DNA of 6,545 nucleotides, taken from assembly GCA_018663565.1 (NCBI GenBank), contig JABJQE010000065.1:1-6545 (forward strand), read 5' to 3'. The DNA is from Phycisphaerae bacterium. GTDB lineage: Bacteria > Planctomycetota > Phycisphaerae > Phycisphaerales > SM1A02. The notes under the pieces were generated by a model that had not been told where the DNA came from, did no database searches, and saw only the letters and a list, made by a program, of their open reading frames with translations. Shown here piece after piece: positions 1 through 5,591 of this stretch (position 1 is its first letter; the number at the start of each line of letters is the position of its first letter). The position numbers and the translations under genes were made by a program.

Positions 1-2
1 AG

Positions 3-1415
3 CCTCCGCAAGACCTTGAGTCGCGCATTGAGTGGATCAAAGATATTGCCGATGCGCCATTGACCATGGATGCTGCCATCAAGCGAACCCCGTCTGTGGA
101 GTCGCTCGTTGATCGCCTTCGCTCGGGATTGGCGCCGTTCTCCGGCGAAGAAGAGGTCGCATTTGACTCAGAGTTCCTGCGAAAGATCGCATGGTGGCAG
201 TCCATCCGTGAACAGTCGTGGATTGCCAAGCAGCTCGATGCTGTGGCACGGCTCGAACAAGAGGATGACGGTCTATTCGTTGTGCTTGATGAGTTGATGG
301 AAAACGAGGAGTTTGATGAGGCATGGGCAACTCTGCTTGCCTATACCCGCCATCGCGTCCTTGTTGATGAGTACAACATGAAGCCCGAAAAGATGTACGA
401 GTACACGCGGGATCTCGGTCCATTGGACTGGCGTCATCCGCAGGCTCACGCCTTGTACTTTGCGCGGCTTGGCTCGGAACTTGGTAATCACAGAGTCATC
501 AAGGAAAACGAGCACAATGCGATCAATATTGATCGGCAGCAATTGCACTCCTTGCAAGCCTTGGCTCGATCAGGTCGGATTACCTACGACCCATACTCCC
601 CATCAATGCCAGGTCGTATTCCCGAGCCACGCTTCATCGACACGATTGATGACATGTTTGAGAAGTTGTACATCAAGTACATCGATGCACGTGGTGCCGG
701 CGGCGAGACGTTCATGCCGTTCATGGAGAACTTCATGTCCTCGGCCATTCGAGAAGCGTACCGGGCCGGTGAACTCGAACGTGCTCGGGCAATGCTCGAT
801 CGGCTTGATGGCCTCTTTGGTACGGGAGCGAGCCCGCCCAATCATAAGTACAACGAAGATCTGGATGTCTTTGTGATGCGAGAAACAAAGGGTGAATATG
901 ACCGGCAGCCTCATATGGCGCCAAGCGATGTGGTGGCATCGCTCCGCTACGGACTTCGTGTTGGTGTCGGCCAGCGGCGCCCGGATGTCTATAAGGAGGC
1001 TGTGAAGTTCGCCAACGAGGTGACGCAATATTTCCGAACGCATGAGGGAATAGATTACGAGACGAAACTTGGTACGGCCCGCATGCGTGACCTAGTCGCG
1101 TTACTTGGAAAGTCTGCCGAGATTGCTTTCCTGCAACTGATGATTGATCCCACCGTGTCCTACGAAGAACGCTCCCTGATTTGGGCTCAGGTTGATGAGT
1201 TTGAACCGGAGCTACGATTGCGTACATCCGACCGCATTCGACCGTTGGTTGAGCGCGAGTTGGAGATGGGGCCACTTGCTGGCCGCGTCACGATCGACGA
1301 ATTCTTGCCAGAGCCTCCCGGCATTGAAGCTTTCCGTGCTGCGTTGGCCGCTCGAGCTGTGCGTGAGGCAGAGGGCGCGGATGCAAAGAAGGGCGCAGGT
1401 GTCGACCGCAAGTAG
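3..1415 (+). CDS. Uncharacterised helical protein, 5'-truncated by the window edge
   Basis: I do not recognise a characterised family. The frame is open to the left edge: codons from position 3 translate sensibly (PPQDLESRIEWIKDIADAP) with no stop. The TTG at 60 and ATG at 66 have no Shine-Dalgarno sequence, so the true start is probably outside the window and at least 470 residues are visible. The protein is soluble-looking and rich in charged residues, with no membrane segment. Stretches such as EEFDEAWATLLAYTRHR and AIREAYRAGELERARAMLDR look like TPR-style helical hairpins. A central block, LGPLDWRHPQAHALYFARLG, is unusually rich in aromatic residues and His and resembles hypothetical proteins I associate with planctomycetes. 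The last ~20 residues are a low-complexity charged tail. The TAG stop lies 6 bp from the stop of the convergent FAH-family gene. That this is a gene is fairly sure; its function is unknown. Confidence 0.78.
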   Translation, partial: PPQDLESRIEWIKDIADAPLTMDAAIKRTPSVESLVDRLRSGLAPFSGEEEVAFDSEFLRKIAWWQSIREQSWIAKQLDAVARLEQEDDGLFVVLDELMENEEFDEAWATLLAYTRHRVLVDEYNMKPEKMYEYTRDLGPLDWRHPQAHALYFARLGSELGNHRVIKENEHNAINIDRQQLHSLQALARSGRITYDPYSPSMPGRIPEPRFIDTIDDMFEKLYIKYIDARGAGGETFMPFMENFMSSAIREAYRAGELERARAMLDRLDGLFGTGASPPNHKYNEDLDVFVMRETKGEYDRQPHMAPSDVVASLRYGLRVGVGQRRPDVYKEAVKFANEVTQYFRTHEGIDYETKLGTARMRDLVALLGKSAEIAFLQLMIDPTVSYEERSLIWAQVDEFEPELRLRTSDRIRPLVERELEMGPLAGRVTIDEFLPEPPGIEAFRAALAARAVREAEGADAKKGAGVDRK

Positions 1416-1421
1416 CGGGCA

Positions 1422-2087
1422 TTAGCCGGCGTGCGGATCACGGACTGTATTCCGTAGTGCTCCAATGCCTTCGATTGCGATCTCAACGATGTCTCCATCT
1501 TCGAGGAATCGGGGCGGGGTTCTGGCGGCGCCAACGCCCGAGGGAGTTCCGGTCAGGATGACTGTGCCAGCCTGCAGCGTCAATCCGCGAGAGAGTTCCG
1601 CGATCAGGCCTGCAACCGAGAAGATCATGTCGGCAGTGCTTCCCTCTTGCATGACTTCGCCGGAGACAGTGGTTGTGATTACGAGCGCCTGGGGATCTTG
1701 AATGTCCGCCGCGCTGACTGCGGGGGTCATGGGGCAGAATGTGTCGAAACTCTTACCGCGGATCCATTGTCCGCCGCTTCCCTTCTTCTGCCACCAGCGG
1801 GCGCTGACATCATTGGCGACTGCCCATCCGGAAACAAAGTCAATCGCTTCATGTTCGAGCACATCTTTCGCATCTCGGCCGATGATTACTGCGAGTTCGC
1901 CTTCAAAGTCGACCTGTGGGCCGTGCTCGTGGCAGATGGGGGGAATGACAATGTCATCGTCGGGGCCAATGATGGAAGCAGGGTTCTTCATGAAGACGGT
2001 GGGGGCGGATGGAAGGTCCGCCTTCATCTCAGCAGCATGCGCGGCATAATTGCGGCCAATACAGAATATGGCTGGTGGCAGATTCAT
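1422..2087 (-). CDS. Fumarylacetoacetate hydrolase (FAH) family protein, FAHD1/YcgM-like
   Basis: A 221-residue single-domain FAH-fold enzyme, the usual length for the FAHD1/YcgM branch. These are Mg/Mn-dependent enzymes acting on acylpyruvates, oxaloacetate or related keto-diacids. Visible motifs are CIGRNYAAHAAEM near residues 9-21, with H17 and E20 placed like the catalytic His/Glu of FAHD1; metal ligands E62 and E64 in DFEGELAVIIG and D93 in ANDVSARWWQ; the substrate-side GKSFDTFCPMTP at 111-122; and the TGTPSGVG loop at 179-186. All expected catalytic and metal residues appear present. The exact reaction (acylpyruvate hydrolase, oxaloacetate decarboxylase or isomerase) cannot be read from sequence. 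It is the last gene of the clc-rnpA-yidD unit: its ATG overlaps the yidD stop as ATGA and has a strong Shine-Dalgarno sequence inside yidD. Neighbours give no catabolic-pathway context. Family is sure; substrate is unknown. Confidence 0.93.
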   Translation of the reverse strand: MNLPPAIFCIGRNYAAHAAEMKADLPSAPTVFMKNPASIIGPDDDIVIPPICHEHGPQVDFEGELAVIIGRDAKDVLEHEAIDFVSGWAVANDVSARWWQKKGSGGQWIRGKSFDTFCPMTPAVSAADIQDPQALVITTTVSGEVMQEGSTADMIFSVAGLIAELSRGLTLQAGTVILTGTPSGVGAARTPPRFLEDGDIVEIAIEGIGALRNTVRDPHAG

Positions 2088-2329
2088 GATTCCTCCTTCT
2101 CAGGGACGGGGTCGAATCCCGCGCCGCCCCACGGATGACATCGCCCGATTCGCCGAGCGGCAAGCCATCCACCGCGTATCGCCCCAAATCGTTCGATTGC
2201 CTCGGCACCGTACCGCGAGCACGTCGGGTGAAAGCGGCAGTGCCTCCCGATCCAGGCGCTGAGTGTGAGCTGATAGAGGCGAATGCCCCAGAGCATGAGT
2301 ATCGCGAGTGGAGAACGGCGGGGACTCAT
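2084..2329 (-). CDS. yidD: Membrane protein insertion efficiency factor YidD
   Basis: An 81-residue protein of the YidD (DUF37/UPF0161) family, a small inner-face membrane-associated protein that assists YidC/Sec-dependent insertion of membrane proteins. The family pattern is complete: a short amphipathic N-terminal helix (LAILMLWGIRLYQLTLSAWIG, about 8-28, first part hydrophobic), then CRFHPTCSRYGAEAI with C31 and C37, then RGGWLAARRIGRCHPWGGAGFDPVP with C64. Length is typical. The ATG at 2329-2327 overlaps the rnpA stop as ATGA, and a modest AGGA lies about 9 nt upstream. Position directly after rnpA is the classical arrangement, but the next gene is an FAH enzyme, not yidC. Identification is very secure. 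Confidence 0.96.
   Translation of the reverse strand: MSPRRSPLAILMLWGIRLYQLTLSAWIGRHCRFHPTCSRYGAEAIERFGAIRGGWLAARRIGRCHPWGGAGFDPVPEKEES
2088..2098 (-). promoter_or_regulatory. Strong ribosome binding site of the FAH-family gene, embedded in the yidD 3' end
   Basis: Read on the minus strand, AAGGAGG (2098-2092) precedes the ATG at 2087-2085 by a 4-nt spacer. The same bases encode the YidD C-terminal residues EKEES. It supports the 2087 start and suggests the FAH protein can be initiated independently as well as by coupling across the ATGA overlap. Confidence 0.8.
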
Positions 2330-2679
2330 TGCTTTGCATCCTGCTCAGCAAGGAGCAATGCCTGCCGGAGGTGCGTTTCGTACTCGTTGAGTGATTGCAA
2401 TTCGTGTGGAAGAACGACAATCACAACATCCAGCGGCTGACTGGTCGTGTCGCGCAATGCCCGAAATGCAGTGCGGAGCAGTCGCTTGATGCGATTTCCA
2501 TGGACGGCATTGCCGACTCTCCGAGAGACTGCCAGCCCCAGCCTGGCATGTGGCGTCGGCGCGGGCATGGTGTGCACGCGAAGCGGACCGTTTGTCGTGG
2601 CGCGGCGGTGCTCGAAAACCGCCTTGAACTCTCGGCCCCGGCGTATGCGATCCTCTCTGCCGAGCCCTTGCCTATTCAT
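2326..2679 (-). CDS. rnpA: Ribonuclease P protein component
   Basis: A 117-residue basic protein, normal length for RnpA, the protein cofactor that helps RNase P RNA bind and cleave pre-tRNA 5' leaders. Recognisable blocks are GREDRIRRGREFKAVFEH near the N-terminus (binding-cleft Arg and Phe positions), ARLGLAVSRRVGNAV at 45-59, the RNR-type motif region HGNRIKRLLRTAFR at 60-73, and the strand LDVVIVVLP at 83-91. The RNR motif normally reads Arg-Asn-Arg; here the first position is Gly61, with Asn62 and Arg63 kept. The ATG at 2679-2677 lies inside the end of the clc gene (8-bp overlap) and has no clear Shine-Dalgarno sequence, so translation is probably coupled. It is followed by yidD as in most bacteria. 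The expected upstream partner rpmH is not in the window. Confidence 0.96.
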   Translation of the reverse strand: MNRQGLGREDRIRRGREFKAVFEHRRATTNGPLRVHTMPAPTPHARLGLAVSRRVGNAVHGNRIKRLLRTAFRALRDTTSQPLDVVIVVLPHELQSLNEYETHLRQALLLAEQDAKQ

Positions 2680-4474
2680 CGCAGTGGTCCAGGGCCGCTT
2701 GATATCGTTTCATGAGTCTGCCACGGGTCACAAGGCCGGCAACGTGCCGCTCGTCTCCATCAACGAGTACGGGCAGCGCATCAACGTCAGATCGCGAGAA
2801 CTTCTCAAGTACAACATCAAGCGTTTCTTCTGGGGTGACGATCGGCAAATCACTTCGCTGCAGTTCGCTGACTTGAAGAAGCGGGATGGCGTCGCGGAAT
2901 ACCAGCGCTGCTTTGAGATCCTGATTCGTCACCATGCCACGGTATTCGCCCTCATCACCGAGCACGATGAAGTCTCCGGCGCCGTGTATTTCTGCTTGTG
3001 ATACCAGCGTCGCAGCGCTGTCATGCTTCGACACGGTGCGAGGAGGTTCGAGAATGAGATCCTGGACTGTGAGTCTTGCAAGAACCGTGATGTCGCCAAG
3101 AATGCCGACGCGAATTCCGGCCTCACGTAGCCGGGCCGAGTAAATCGAGTCGCGGCAGAGCCATCTCGCCACAATGGTGGCGACGACGGCCGCGAGCATG
3201 AGTGGCAGAATGATTTGGTAGTGACGGGTCAACTCATACACAATGAGAATGCCTGTAAGGGGCGCGTGTGTCACCGAGGCAACCATCGCAGCCATTCCGA
3301 CAATAGCAAAGCGAGCGGGTGTGCCATGTTCAAGCAGGCCAACCCACTCAAGTGAGAGTCCGAGCATGCCGCCAATGAGTGCGCCCATCATGAGCGATGG
3401 AGCAAACATGCCCCCAGCGCCGCCGGAACCAAGTGTGAGACATGTGCCAACAAGTTTCATGATGAGCAAGGCAAGAAGGCCGAGCATGAGCAGCCCGATG
3501 GGCGCTGCATCAGGATTGTCGGAATAGGAGGTTGGGGTGAGCAGGGTTGTGATTTCCGAATAGCCGTTCCCGTAGAACATTGGTAATTCAGGCCCCATCA
3601 CGAGCATGTAGCAGAGCCCCAAAATGGCAAGCATCATGCCGCCAAATGCAGGTCGTGTCCAGATTGGCCCAGGCAACTTCGCAAAGATGCGACTGGAGAC
3701 ATCAAGGCTACGAATGAAGGTGGCGCCCACGACGCCACAGGCAAGGCCGAGCAAGATGTACGCAGGCATATAGGCCATGCGGAACTCTCCCTCTTGGGCC
3801 ATGAAATCGGAGCCAAGTTGGAAGATCGCCTGGTCGTGCAAGATGCCTTGAATGGATGCCGAGGCTACGACAGCAGAGATGACTATTGGCGTGAATGTGC
3901 GGAGCGAGAAATCTCTGAGCAAGATTTCCATCACGAACAGCACGCCGGCAATGGGCGCGTTGAAGACAGCGGCAATACCGGCTGCGGCGCCGCACCCGAG
4001 CAGTGTTGTCATCTGCTGCGTGTTCACGCCAAGTGCTCGGCCGACCGTTGAGCCCAGGACGGCGCCAATCGTCACGATGGGGCCTTCAGCACCGGCCGAG
4101 CCACCTGAGCCGATGGTGAGCGTGCTGCAGATCCATTTCTGGACGCCAACCCGAAGCCTCAGTTTCCCACGCTGCCGGAGCACGCCGTAGATGACCGTGG
4201 TCACGCCGGGGCCAATATATGGCGCATTGATCCCGAGGCGAGCGAGTCCGACGAGAACGCCGCCTATCGCGGGCCCGGCGAGCACAATAATCCAGATGAC
4301 TGTTCCACTTGTGGCGGCTTCGAAGTGCTCTAGTGACCGCAGCGGAGCAAGGAAGAGTGTGGCCGCGACGCCCATGAAGAGGCCAATGCCGGCGGCGATT
4401 AGATAGAGATACCAGTCGCCTTGAAGCCCGACTCGAAGACCAAATCGTCTAATTCTTCGGATGGCGGTTGGCAT
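2672..4474 (-). CDS. CLC-family anion channel/exchanger with C-terminal tandem CBS domains
   Basis: A 600-residue membrane protein. Residues ~20-440 form the CLC transmembrane core and ~468-595 two CBS domains, which in other CLCs bind nucleotides or gate transport. Core motifs are GPGVT at 88-92 (selectivity loop, usually GSGIP), GAEGP at 128-132 keeping the gating glutamate E130, FNAPIAGVLFVME at 171-183, GSGGAGGMFAP at 349-359, HAPLTGIL at 403-410, and the central tyrosine Y445 in DSIYS. The internal proton-glutamate position (E203 of E. coli ClC-ec1) aligns with Ile184, while E183 matches E202. Pro89 replaces the usual Ser. An in-frame TAG two codons upstream and the lack of another early start codon fix the ATG at 4474; no strong Shine-Dalgarno sequence is seen. 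It is the first gene of a four-gene overlapping unit. Family is certain; ion preference and channel versus exchanger mode are open. Confidence 0.96.
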   Translation of the reverse strand: MPTAIRRIRRFGLRVGLQGDWYLYLIAAGIGLFMGVAATLFLAPLRSLEHFEAATSGTVIWIIVLAGPAIGGVLVGLARLGINAPYIGPGVTTVIYGVLRQRGKLRLRVGVQKWICSTLTIGSGGSAGAEGPIVTIGAVLGSTVGRALGVNTQQMTTLLGCGAAAGIAAVFNAPIAGVLFVMEILLRDFSLRTFTPIVISAVVASASIQGILHDQAIFQLGSDFMAQEGEFRMAYMPAYILLGLACGVVGATFIRSLDVSSRIFAKLPGPIWTRPAFGGMMLAILGLCYMLVMGPELPMFYGNGYSEITTLLTPTSYSDNPDAAPIGLLMLGLLALLIMKLVGTCLTLGSGGAGGMFAPSLMMGALIGGMLGLSLEWVGLLEHGTPARFAIVGMAAMVASVTHAPLTGILIVYELTRHYQIILPLMLAAVVATIVARWLCRDSIYSARLREAGIRVGILGDITVLARLTVQDLILEPPRTVSKHDSAATLVSQAEIHGAGDFIVLGDEGEYRGMVTNQDLKAALVFRDAIPLLQVSELQRSDLPIVTPEETLDVVLEKFSRSDVDALPVLVDGDERHVAGLVTRGRLMKRYQAALDHCDE

Positions 4475-4520
4475 GGCCTATGGGCTCAACTGGGCCCGGA
4501 TTGGGCGATTTTGGGGGGCA

Positions 4521-4536
4521 GGCCCGCAGTAGGGCC
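4521..4536. repeat. GC-rich inverted repeat in the clc leader
   Basis: GGCCC and GGGCC form a perfect 5-bp inverted repeat around a 6-base loop. It sits within a G/C-rich patch where GGGCCCG also occurs twice as a direct repeat (4492-4498 and 4532-4538). On the minus strand this is 50-60 bases upstream of the clc start codon, so it could fold in the clc mRNA leader. There is no T tract, so I do not call it a terminator or attenuator. It may be chance in a GC-rich stretch. Confidence 0.3.
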
Positions 4537-4590
4537 CGTGGGGTCTTGGAGTTTACATCAGCCGGTCGCATTGCAGGCGATGTTGATGAC

Positions 4591-4619
4591 TCGACAGGGG
4601 ATGGAAATTTCGATATCAT
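4591..4619 (+). promoter_or_regulatory. Predicted sigma-70-type promoter of rpoZ-coaC
   Basis: TCGACA (4591-4596) and TATCAT (4614-4619) each match the sigma-70 consensus hexamers at five of six positions and are separated by exactly 17 bp. Transcription would start near 4625-4628, leaving a leader of about 48 bases that contains a 15-bp inverted repeat and the rpoZ ribosome binding site. It is the best-spaced promoter pair I see in the divergent region. This is prediction only. Confidence 0.5.
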
Positions 4620-4629
4620 AGGTCGATTC

Positions 4630-4644
4630 AGGCCAGTCTGGCCT
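4630..4644. repeat. 15-bp inverted repeat at the predicted rpoZ transcription start
   Basis: AGGCCA and TGGCCT are perfect 6-bp arms around a GTC centre. It lies just downstream of the predicted -10 element and 30 bases before the rpoZ start codon. It could be a repressor operator or a short 5' mRNA hairpin; the 3-base loop makes a hairpin possible but tight. It is not a terminator, as no T run follows. Confidence 0.45.
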
Positions 4645-4658
4645 CATTTGGGCTCTTC

Positions 4659-4663
4659 AGGAG
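4659..4663 (+). promoter_or_regulatory. Ribosome binding site of rpoZ
   Basis: AGGAG is followed by a 10-base spacer to the ATG at 4674, slightly long but usable. It supports that start, which also matches the expected N-terminus of the omega subunit. Confidence 0.65.
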
Positions 4664-4673
4664 TAACCCTCGG

Positions 4674-4922
4674 ATGATCGAAGCTCTTCGTAGCGATGAA
4701 ATCGTTAACAAAGTTGGTGGCCGATTCAAGCTATGCGCTTTGATTCAGCATCGGCTGAAGCAGTTGGCTATCGAGAGTGCTCGCCCGCTCGTTGATCGCG
4801 AAGGCCGAACCGATCTTGAGATCGTGGTTGAAGAGATCATGCAAGACAAGATCGCACCACGCTGGGTTGGCGCCACTGACATGAGCGACAAGAGTGGCCC
4901 CGGGTGGCCACTTGAAACTTAG
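4674..4922 (+). CDS. rpoZ: DNA-directed RNA polymerase omega subunit
   Basis: An 82-residue protein of the RpoZ family, the small RNA polymerase subunit that wraps the beta' C-terminal region and aids its folding and assembly. The family pattern is clear: SDEIVNKVGGRFKLCALIQHRLKQL at 7-31 (conserved helix with the Val-Gly-Gly-Arg-Phe/Lys-Leu core), ARPLVD at 36-41, and GRTDLEIVVEEI at 44-55. The last ~25 residues are a variable, poorly structured tail. A short N-terminus starting at ATG 4674 with AGGAG upstream fits the family. It is followed at once by coaC, and rpoZ next to coaBC is a known arrangement in several phyla. It is likely transcribed from the promoter at 4591-4619. Identification is secure despite its small size. 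Confidence 0.93.
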   Translation: MIEALRSDEIVNKVGGRFKLCALIQHRLKQLAIESARPLVDREGRTDLEIVVEEIMQDKIAPRWVGATDMSDKSGPGWPLET

Positions 4923-4924
4923 CA

Positions 4925-5485
4925 GTGATGCATACGGACCGTGACGGGCGTCACGTGTTGGTTGGTGTAACTGGGGGCATCGCCGCGTACAAGACCGCCG
5001 GTCTTGTCAGCATGCTGGTGCAGCAAGGCCACGATGTCAGTGTGGCGATGACGCCTGCGGCAACGAAGTTTGTTGGGGCCGCGACGTTTGAAGCACTGTC
5101 TGGTCGGCCGGTCTTTTTGGATTCATGGACTGCCATTGACGATGCTGCAAGTCAGCACGTGTCATTTGCGTCTCGGGCTGACATCATGATCGTGGCGCCA
5201 TGCAGCATGAATTCTCTGGCGAATTTTGCGAATGGCTTTGCGAGTGATGCCTTGTCATTGCTCGTTGCTGCAGTAGACCGCAGCCGCGTCCCAGTGCTGC
5301 TTGCCCCCGCGATGAATGCAGTCATGTGGTCGCAGCCATCAACGCAACGAAATATTGAGTTGCTCCGTACGGATGGTTTTACGGTTCTCGAGCCAAGCAG
5401 TGGCTGGCAAGCCTGCCGAACTGAAGGTTGCGGTCGAATGCCTGAGCCCGAAGAACTGCTTGCTGCGATTGCGGCAGCGCTCTAA
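4925..5485 (+). CDS. coaC: Phosphopantothenoylcysteine decarboxylase (standalone CoaC)
   Basis: A 186-residue homo-oligomeric flavin-containing cysteine decarboxylase (HFCD) flavoprotein. CoaC decarboxylates 4'-phosphopantothenoyl-cysteine to 4'-phosphopantetheine in coenzyme A synthesis, using FMN. Motifs, numbered from GTG 4925, are VGVTGGIAAYK at 13-23 (flavin/phosphate loop), catalytic His78 in QHVSFASRAD, APCSMNSLANFANG at 91-104, PAMNAVMW at 128-135 with the key Asn131, and the substrate-clamp block ACRTEGCGRMPEPEE at 163-177 with Cys164. The protein stops just after this block, exactly where the CoaB (ligase) domain begins in bifunctional CoaBC; no CoaB sequence follows. Two starts are possible, GTG 4925 or the next codon ATG 4928, neither with a clear Shine-Dalgarno sequence. 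The gap to the rpoZ stop is only 2 or 5 bp, so it is probably co-transcribed and translationally coupled. A related HFCD flavoprotein (UbiX, LanD type) is less likely given PAMN and the Cys clamp. Confidence 0.93.
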   Translation: MMHTDRDGRHVLVGVTGGIAAYKTAGLVSMLVQQGHDVSVAMTPAATKFVGAATFEALSGRPVFLDSWTAIDDAASQHVSFASRADIMIVAPCSMNSLANFANGFASDALSLLVAAVDRSRVPVLLAPAMNAVMWSQPSTQRNIELLRTDGFTVLEPSSGWQACRTEGCGRMPEPEELLAAIAAAL

Positions 5486-5530
5486 TGGGTCAGCATGTCC
5501 CCTGGCGGAGACTTATCCAATAGGCGAGGT

Positions 5531-5569
5531 CAAAAACAGCCGCCCCCTTTCGGTGTGAAAGAGAGCGGC
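5531..5569 (-). terminator. Intrinsic terminator of the sigma factor gene
   Basis: Read on the minus strand, arms 5569-5557 and 5551-5539 form a 13-bp stem around a 5-base loop (ACACC), followed by TG and a run of five T (5536-5532). Two of the 13 pairs are G-U wobbles in this RNA. The stem begins 22 bases past the sigma factor stop codon. In a plus-strand RNA the same two positions are C-A mismatches and no T run follows, so it should act mainly on the minus strand. Confidence 0.85.
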
Positions 5570-5591
5570 AGTGTTGAAGTATGTGTTGTCG

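Noticed and set aside
60..68. TTG at 60 or ATG at 66 as the true start of the first gene
   Set aside because: The frame continues open with plausible protein sequence to the left edge and neither codon has a ribosome binding site; I treat the gene as truncated by the window.
733..1275. 180-codon minus-strand open frame opposite the first gene
   Set aside because: Composition is Arg/Pro/His-rich shadow coding, there is no family resemblance, and the plus-strand frame is much longer and protein-like.
1647..2138. 163-codon plus-strand open frame opposite the FAH gene
   Set aside because: It lies antisense to a clearly conserved enzyme and shows no recognisable motif or ribosome binding site.
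2447..3001. 184-codon plus-strand open frame spanning the clc-rnpA junction
   Set aside because: It is antisense to two well-identified genes and shows no domain-like sequence.
4492..4538. GGGCCC repeats upstream of clc as an attenuator or protein-binding array
   Set aside because: There are only two copies in a GC-rich patch, with no T tract and no regular spacing; only the 5-bp inverted repeat is listed, at low confidence.
4449..4619. 56-codon minus-strand open frame upstream of clc, considered as a missing rpmH
   Set aside because: It is rich in Pro and Ser, lacks the dense Lys/Arg pattern and N-terminal motif of ribosomal protein L34, has no ribosome binding site, and overlaps the clc start region.
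4421..4677. Two plus-strand open frames of 66 and 69 codons before rpoZ
   Set aside because: They overlap the clc start and the predicted rpoZ promoter, and have low-complexity Gly/Arg/Trp-rich translations with no homology I recognise.
5485..5523. TAATG stop/start overlap after coaC, as a possible start of coaB
   Set aside because: The frame ends after 12 codons and does not resemble the CoaB N-terminus.
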